DNA of 7,945 bases. Source: an uncultured Eubacteriales bacterium. Its GTDB lineage: Bacteria > Bacillota_A > Clostridia > Christensenellales > Aristaeellaceae. Made by a program: the position numbers and the translations under genes. Shown here piece by piece: positions 4,470 through 7,945 of the stretch. How positions within the stretch are numbered: position 1 is the stretch's first letter; every line of letters starts with the position of its first letter. The stretch is taken from NCBI GenBank assembly GCA_902766515.1, contig CACXEB010000102.1, positions 1-7,945 of the forward strand. Direction: 5' to 3'. The notes under the pieces are model-generated. The model was not told the DNA's origin. It searched no databases and saw nothing but the letters and a program-made list of their open reading frames with translations.

Positions 4470-6251
4470 ATGAAGAAAGCATTGAGTCTCCTCCTCGCGC
4501 TGGCAATGGTGCTGTCTGTTTTCACTGTTGTCACAGCGGAAAACGCATTGCCTGCCGATGGCGTTTACACCGGTACCGGCGCGGGCATGCACAGCAGCAT
4601 CGTCGTGGAAGTCACTGTGGAAGGCGGCAAAATCACCGCGGTCAGGATCGTATCCTCCGATGAGACGCCCGGCATCTCCGACCCCGCGATCGAGCAGATG
4701 CCGGAACGTATCGTTGAAGCGCAGTCCGCGGAAGTGGACGCGGTGACGAACGCCACCATGACCTCTGACGGCATCAAGGAAGCCGTCAGGAACGCGCTGG
4801 CCGGGGAAGCCGGTGCGGCAAGCGAGGTCACGATCCAGCCTGACATCATTATCGTGGGCGCCGGCATGGCCGGCATGGTCACCGCGGTCCGCGGCGCCGA
4901 GCTTGGCCTGAACAGCCTGATCCTGGAGGAAAGCGTCCGGGTCGGCGGCTGCATCCATTATGCCGGCGGCACGATCTCCGGCGCGGGCTTCAAAATCCAG
5001 AAGGAAAACGGCGTGGAAGACACGCCCGAGCAGTTCTATGCCGACATTCTTGCGTTCGGCGGCGACGGCGAATTCAATCCTGACCTGGCAAAGACGCATA
5101 CCGAGCGCGCCAAGGACGCGATCGACTGGCTGGATGAAGACCTGAAGGTCGATTTTGCGGACCGCGGGCTGGTCCCCGGCGCGTACACCGCGCTGCCCAC
5201 CCTGCGCGTCACCCGGGCGCTCGGCCTGTATTCCATGGGTGCCGCCCACGCGTATCTCGAGCCGCTGGAAGAGCGCCTGAACCAGTATATCGCGGAGGGA
5301 AAAGTCCAGATCCTTTTCAACACCAAAGTGACTGAGCTGCTGGTCAAGGACGATGAATGCTATGGCGTCAAGGCCGGCGATACCGAATACCTGGCGCCTT
5401 CTGTCGCGCTGTGCACCGGCGGTTACAGCTATTGCCTGGACCTGCTGAAGATGGCCGGGTTTGAGAACGTGATTTCTTCCGCTCCCAGCACTTCCAACGG
5501 TTCCGGATTCTATCTGGCGCAGGCTGTAGGCGGCGTGTTTGACAACATGGACGAATACGTGAACTTCTACGGCGGCGGCGTGCCCACCAACGGGTTCGAC
5601 ATGGTATATACCATCAACAGCAGCTGCCCGGGCATGATCTATGTGAATGGCGACGGCGACCGTGTCGGCGCGGAGGAATCCGGCAGCATCGAAATGTGGC
5701 GCGGCGCGGCGGAAAACAAGCTGTATTCCATTGTCTCCGCGGGCATGATCACGCCTGAAACCAACCTCCTCAAGCGCCCGCTGGGCAACAAGCTTCCGTT
5801 GATCGACAACGGCTGGGGCGATATGGAAGCGCTGGCTGCCGAGGACAACTGTGTCTTCAAGGCGGATACGCTGGAAGAGCTTGCCGAGAAAATCGGCGCG
5901 GCCAACCTGCCTGCCACAGTCGCGAAGTACAACGAGGATGTCAAGGCCGGGGCTGACAGCCAGTTCGGCAGAAATCCCGAGCAGATGATCGCGTTTGAAA
6001 GCGGCCCGTACTATGCCGTGCTGTCCGTGCCCTATGTCTGGTCCGGCAGCTCCGGCGGCGTCCGCGCCAATGGCGAAGGCTACCTGTGGCGTGAAGACGG
6101 CTCCGTGGTCAAAGGTCTGTCCCTTGCCGGAGAAATCCTCGGTCCGAGCAACATCCTGGGCAAAATCAACTTCGGCGGCATCAATCACGCGATGGCGGCC
6201 ACATGGGGCCTGATCGCCGCTGAGCATGCCGCGGAACGCGTCGGAAAATAA
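4470..6251 (+). CDS. Exported flavoprotein reductase: FMN-binding domain fused to FAD-binding fumarate-reductase-like domain
   Basis: A 593-residue exported protein. Residues 1-23 are a signal peptide (MKKALSLLLALAMVLSVF, cleavage near VTA-EN) without a lipobox Cys. Residues 28-112 form an FMN-binding domain (GVYTGTGAGMHSSI...ITAVRIV) ending in D90-AVTNAT96, the motif on whose Thr (T96) ApbE attaches FMN covalently. From residue 125 an FAD-binding_2 domain begins: PDIIIVGAGMAGM (G130, G132, G135), LILEES with E153 for the ribose, VALCTGGY, and the late ESGPYYAV and LSLAGEI elements. This architecture, without hemes, is that of urocanate reductase-like and flavinylated extracellular fumarate reductase-like enzymes of Gram-positive bacteria, which pass electrons from the membrane to an outside acceptor. 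The usual substrate residues look replaced: VHHTMGG corresponds to VWSGSSGG, HGANRLGGNA to LGKINFGGIN, and the Arg before GAIxVN to Ser. The acceptor is therefore unknown and probably not fumarate. It is transcribed alone between its promoter and a terminator at 6326. Confidence 0.92.
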   Translation: MKKALSLLLALAMVLSVFTVVTAENALPADGVYTGTGAGMHSSIVVEVTVEGGKITAVRIVSSDETPGISDPAIEQMPERIVEAQSAEVDAVTNATMTSDGIKEAVRNALAGEAGAASEVTIQPDIIIVGAGMAGMVTAVRGAELGLNSLILEESVRVGGCIHYAGGTISGAGFKIQKENGVEDTPEQFYADILAFGGDGEFNPDLAKTHTERAKDAIDWLDEDLKVDFADRGLVPGAYTALPTLRVTRALGLYSMGAAHAYLEPLEERLNQYIAEGKVQILFNTKVTELLVKDDECYGVKAGDTEYLAPSVALCTGGYSYCLDLLKMAGFENVISSAPSTSNGSGFYLAQAVGGVFDNMDEYVNFYGGGVPTNGFDMVYTINSSCPGMIYVNGDGDRVGAEESGSIEMWRGAAENKLYSIVSAGMITPETNLLKRPLGNKLPLIDNGWGDMEALAAEDNCVFKADTLEELAEKIGAANLPATVAKYNEDVKAGADSQFGRNPEQMIAFESGPYYAVLSVPYVWSGSSGGVRANGEGYLWREDGSVVKGLSLAGEILGPSNILGKINFGGINHAMAATWGLIAAEHAAERVGK

Positions 6252-6325
6252 CCGGATAAACGGTGATCAACTGTCTGCGCATGGCAGAGGGTCGATCACT
6301 CAACCTGTTCAGCCATTCCATCCTG

Positions 6326-6365
6326 CCGGACTGCTGCCTGTCAGCAGTCCGGTCTTTTACTTTTG
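6326..6365 (+). terminator. Intrinsic terminator of the flavoprotein gene
   Basis: CCGGACTGCTG (6326-6336) and CAGCAGTCCGG (6342-6352) form an 11-bp perfect stem with a 5-base loop, followed by TCTTTTACTTTT. It is 74 bases after the stop. The U tract overlaps the last codons of the convergent gene at 6357. Read on the minus strand the hairpin has no U tract, so it serves the plus strand. Confidence 0.9.
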
Positions 6366-7154
6366 TTCTCCTGATACGCCTTCCAATTCGGCGATACGGC
6401 TTCTCAGCTGCTCGATCTCGATCTCCATGGCTTCGATCTGGTTCTGTTTTTCCGTCACTAACGCTTGCAGGGCGGTTGTTTTATCATTCAGATCGTTGAA
6501 GGCGGCCTCCCATTGAGCATCCTGATGATTGAGGATTTTATAATGATCTACAAGGCTTTCCAGTTCTATGATCTGTTCCCGCAAATCATCGTTTTCAGCC
6601 ATCAGGCTATCAATCTTTGCTGATTTTTCATCGTTTTCACCAGTCAGCCTGTCTATTTGATCCGCCTGTTCGCTGGCACGGGCTTCGGCAGACGCCAGCT
6701 GCTCAGCTCTTTCTTCCAATTCCGCCCTGAGCGCCTGTATCATATCCGTTTGTTCGGTTATCTCGGCTTTGAGCAGGTCGTTCTGCGCATCCGCGTACAG
6801 GCGAAGCAAAAACCAGTCTGCCATCTCAATCGTGCCTTCGTATTCGTTATACCGGGGATTGCCGATGACCATCCAAAAGTCAGTCAGCGACCCATTATTA
6901 TTGGCGAATTCGATGATGACACCGTTTTCACCGCCGGAATACAAATTGACAGTCCCCGTTTCGTCTTCTCCGATCGCCAATACCGGGTTGACGACTTCCT
7001 TGATTTTCAGCAGCAGCATACAGTCGCCGCATTGACCTTTCGCATCAAGCCATTCCCGGATGGTGACGAATTTCGCTTCTTCTCCCAGTGCGGCCCTGAT
7101 CAGAAAAACAAGGATGACGGCGGCAGCGGCTATCCCGGCAAACGTTTTTTTCAT
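6357..7154 (-). CDS. Exported protein with OB-like N-terminal region and long coiled coil, 265 aa
   Basis: I do not recognise a named family. The protein begins with MKKTFAGIAAAAVILVFLIRAALG, a signal peptide (cleavage near ALG-EE) or an uncleaved anchor. Residues 27-115 are a compact beta-rich region: REWLDAKGQCGDCMLLLKIKEV, VLAIGEDETGTVNLYSG, FWMVIGNPRYNEYEGTIEMADW. The pattern 'strand, D/E-x-x-G-x-V strand, G-N-P-x-Y-x-x-Y-x-G-T-I-E-M' resembles OB-fold domains of exported proteins. C42 and C45 form a CGDC pair that could be a disulfide outside the cell. Residues 125-260 are almost continuous heptad coiled coil rich in Glu, Gln and Leu, so oligomerisation or a surface stalk is likely. AAAGGAG precedes the ATG by 10 bases. 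It ends against the flavoprotein terminator and is divergent from the gene at 7430. No good promoter was found for it. Confidence 0.82.
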   Translation of the reverse strand: MKKTFAGIAAAAVILVFLIRAALGEEAKFVTIREWLDAKGQCGDCMLLLKIKEVVNPVLAIGEDETGTVNLYSGGENGVIIEFANNNGSLTDFWMVIGNPRYNEYEGTIEMADWFLLRLYADAQNDLLKAEITEQTDMIQALRAELEERAEQLASAEARASEQADQIDRLTGENDEKSAKIDSLMAENDDLREQIIELESLVDHYKILNHQDAQWEAAFNDLNDKTTALQALVTEKQNQIEAMEIEIEQLRSRIAELEGVSGEQK

Positions 7155-7287
7155 TGATGATCAGCTCCTTTTATAATACGCAGGGATTGATACGATCATT
7201 TGCACAGATATAGTGCTTTCATATACCCGGTATCATTACGCATCTGATGCTTATGTATCTGACGATTGTAAAACAAGTATGCTTGAG

Positions 7288-7316
7288 TTGACGTTCAGAC
7301 AGCGAGATGATAGAAT
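7288..7316 (+). promoter_or_regulatory. Promoter of the small secreted-protein gene
   Basis: TTGACG (7288-7293), exactly 17 bases of spacer and TAGAAT (7311-7316), preceded by TGA to give an extended -10. Transcription should begin near 7323, leaving a leader of about 107 bases that contains an inverted repeat. Confidence 0.75.
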
Positions 7317-7352
7317 TCGTCTGTAGATATTGAGTAACATTCGGTATCTGAA

Positions 7353-7388
7353 ATGCCGGGAAGACGTACAACAACTCACCCCCGGCAT
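7353..7388 (+). repeat. Inverted repeat in the leader of the 7430 gene
   Basis: ATGCCGGG (7353-7360) and CCCGGCAT (7381-7388) are perfect 8-bp complements separated by 20 bases. They fall inside the predicted leader, 25 bases before the ribosome site. No U tract follows, so this is not a terminator. An RNA stem or a protein-binding site is possible. Confidence 0.45.
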
Positions 7389-7429
7389 ATCAACCATAAG
7401 AACTTGTCATACAGGAGAAAAAGAAAGTG

Positions 7430-7945
7430 ATGAAAAAGCCGATTCTGATAGCAGTTTTAGTGTTTATCATGGGCACGGCAAAGTATGCATTTTCCGCAGG
7501 CCAGAAACCGGCACCGAGTCCTTTGATCGGCCTTTGGGAGTTTGAAAGGACTGATACCAGAAGCGACTGGGATTTCCATTCCTATGTCGAACTGACAGCG
7601 GACGGTCTCTATATATTTCAAATGATCGAGGAGACAGGCGTCAGCAGTCTGAAAATAGACTTATATGATGAAGAGGAAAACAGCTTTGTCTGCGCATTGC
7701 CTAACGGCAGCAAATGCCGGTATACCGTAGAAGACAATATCCTCATACAAACCGGCACTGATTCCCATGGTAACATATATACCCTTGACAGATTTCATCG
7801 GGTGACTGAGCGGCCGTCAGGGATGCTCATGGTTCATCGAAGTGGGAATTTTTGTTATCTGACAGATGATGCGGGAAATGCAATCATTGCCAAATACATT
7901 GATCGATCAGGAATGAATGATCCGGTGCTGACAATTCCTGACAGA
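7430..7945 (+). CDS. Small secreted beta-rich protein of unknown function (partial, 3' end outside window)
   Basis: An open frame of 172 codons runs to the window edge without a stop. It starts MKKPILIAVLVFIMGTAKYAFSA, a good signal peptide with cleavage near FSA-GQ and no lipobox. The mature part opens PLIGLWEFERTDTRSDWDF and continues HSYVELTADGLYIFQMIEE, then SSLKIDLYDEEENSFVCALP, then IYTLDRFHRV. This 'GxWxF...ELxxDGxYxF...YxxxxxxLxL' rhythm is typical of small lipocalin-like beta barrels on Clostridia surface proteins, but I cannot assign a family. AGGAG (7413-7417) lies 12 bases before the ATG and 9 bases before an in-frame GTG at 7427, so the true start may be one codon earlier. Codon use (several ATA, TTA, AGA) is AT-richer than in the left part of the window. 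It is divergent from the coiled-coil protein gene. Confidence 0.78.
   Translation, partial: MKKPILIAVLVFIMGTAKYAFSAGQKPAPSPLIGLWEFERTDTRSDWDFHSYVELTADGLYIFQMIEETGVSSLKIDLYDEEENSFVCALPNGSKCRYTVEDNILIQTGTDSHGNIYTLDRFHRVTERPSGMLMVHRSGNFCYLTDDAGNAIIAKYIDRSGMNDPVLTIPDR

Larger units (their letters stand above)
7155..7429. promoter_or_regulatory. AT-rich divergent intergenic region with small palindromes
   Basis: These 275 bases separate two divergent genes and hold no convincing gene. Besides the plus-strand promoter and leader repeat listed separately, they contain two near-contiguous palindromes: ATACC-C-GGTAT (7223-7233) and GCATC-T-GATGC (7240-7250). The heptamer TATCTGA occurs at 7256-7262 and 7345-7351. 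These may be regulator sites for the minus-strand gene, whose promoter must also lie here. Confidence 0.4.

Noticed and set aside
4422..6227. A 601-codon open frame on the minus strand opposite the flavoprotein gene
   Set aside because: It is the mirror of a high-GC coding frame. The plus strand has clear flavoprotein motifs, a promoter and a ribosome site, while this frame reads as low-complexity Arg/Ala/Gly/His-rich protein with no recognisable domain.
6263..6299. GTGATC...GATCAC inverted repeat after the flavoprotein gene
   Set aside because: Only 6 bp with a 25-base loop; the real terminator is the 11-bp stem at 6326-6352.
7168..7180. TATTAT/TATAAA on the minus strand as a -10 box for the coiled-coil protein gene
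   Set aside because: Transcription would start inside the ribosome site, and no acceptable -35 lies upstream.
1..7945. CRISPR array, transposon ends, tRNA or rRNA genes, phage or defence genes
   Set aside because: I looked for regularly spaced repeats, transposase motifs, cloverleaf-like stems and known defence motifs on both strands and saw none.

Overview
The window suggests a high-GC anaerobic Bacillota, probably in Clostridia (gut or rumen type). This is inference from protein families and style, not a marker-gene placement. The cues are Gram-positive-style ribosome binding sites, consensus -35/-10 promoters, short Lys-rich signal peptides, a tandem DUF6273-like exported protein, a PrdX-type prolyl-tRNA deacylase, and an exported FMN-binding/FAD flavoprotein without heme motifs. 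Most of the window is very GC-rich. The last 1.6 kb is visibly poorer in GC.

Layout. (1) Bases 2-139 hold the last 45 codons of CTP synthase (pyrG), followed by a hairpin shared with a convergent operon. (2) Bases 203-745, minus strand, hold a two-gene operon: a small three-helix membrane protein, then a 68-residue Xre/Cro-type repressor. A TTGACA-N17-TATAGT promoter drives it, and three related 16-bp inverted repeats sit on and around that promoter, so negative autoregulation is likely. (3) Bases 996-3095 encode a 699-residue exported protein made of two diverged copies of a DUF6273-like domain. A long-stem hairpin follows. (4) Bases 3203-3628, minus strand, encode a 141-residue protein of unknown function rich in Cys and His. 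(5) Bases 3791-4273, minus strand, encode a free-standing prolyl-tRNA deacylase. (6) Bases 4470-6251 encode an exported flavoprotein with an FMN-binding domain carrying a covalent flavinylation motif, fused to an FAD-binding reductase domain. Its divergent intergenic region with prdX has good promoters in both directions, direct repeats and a leader hairpin. A strong intrinsic terminator follows it. (7) Bases 6357-7154 (minus) and 7430-7945 (plus, cut by the window end) are divergent genes for exported proteins of unknown function. One has an OB-like N-terminal part and a long coiled coil. The other is a small beta-rich secreted domain.

How it fits together. Pieces of central metabolism and translation quality control (pyrG, prdX) are interspersed with a cell-surface set. 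The flavoprotein is the most functionally telling gene. It looks like an electron-accepting reductase outside the membrane that would need an ApbE flavinyltransferase and an electron-transfer chain from elsewhere in the genome. The residues that bind dicarboxylate in fumarate reductases appear to be replaced, so its electron acceptor is open. I see no CRISPR array, transposase, phage gene, tRNA or rRNA, and no recognisable defence island.
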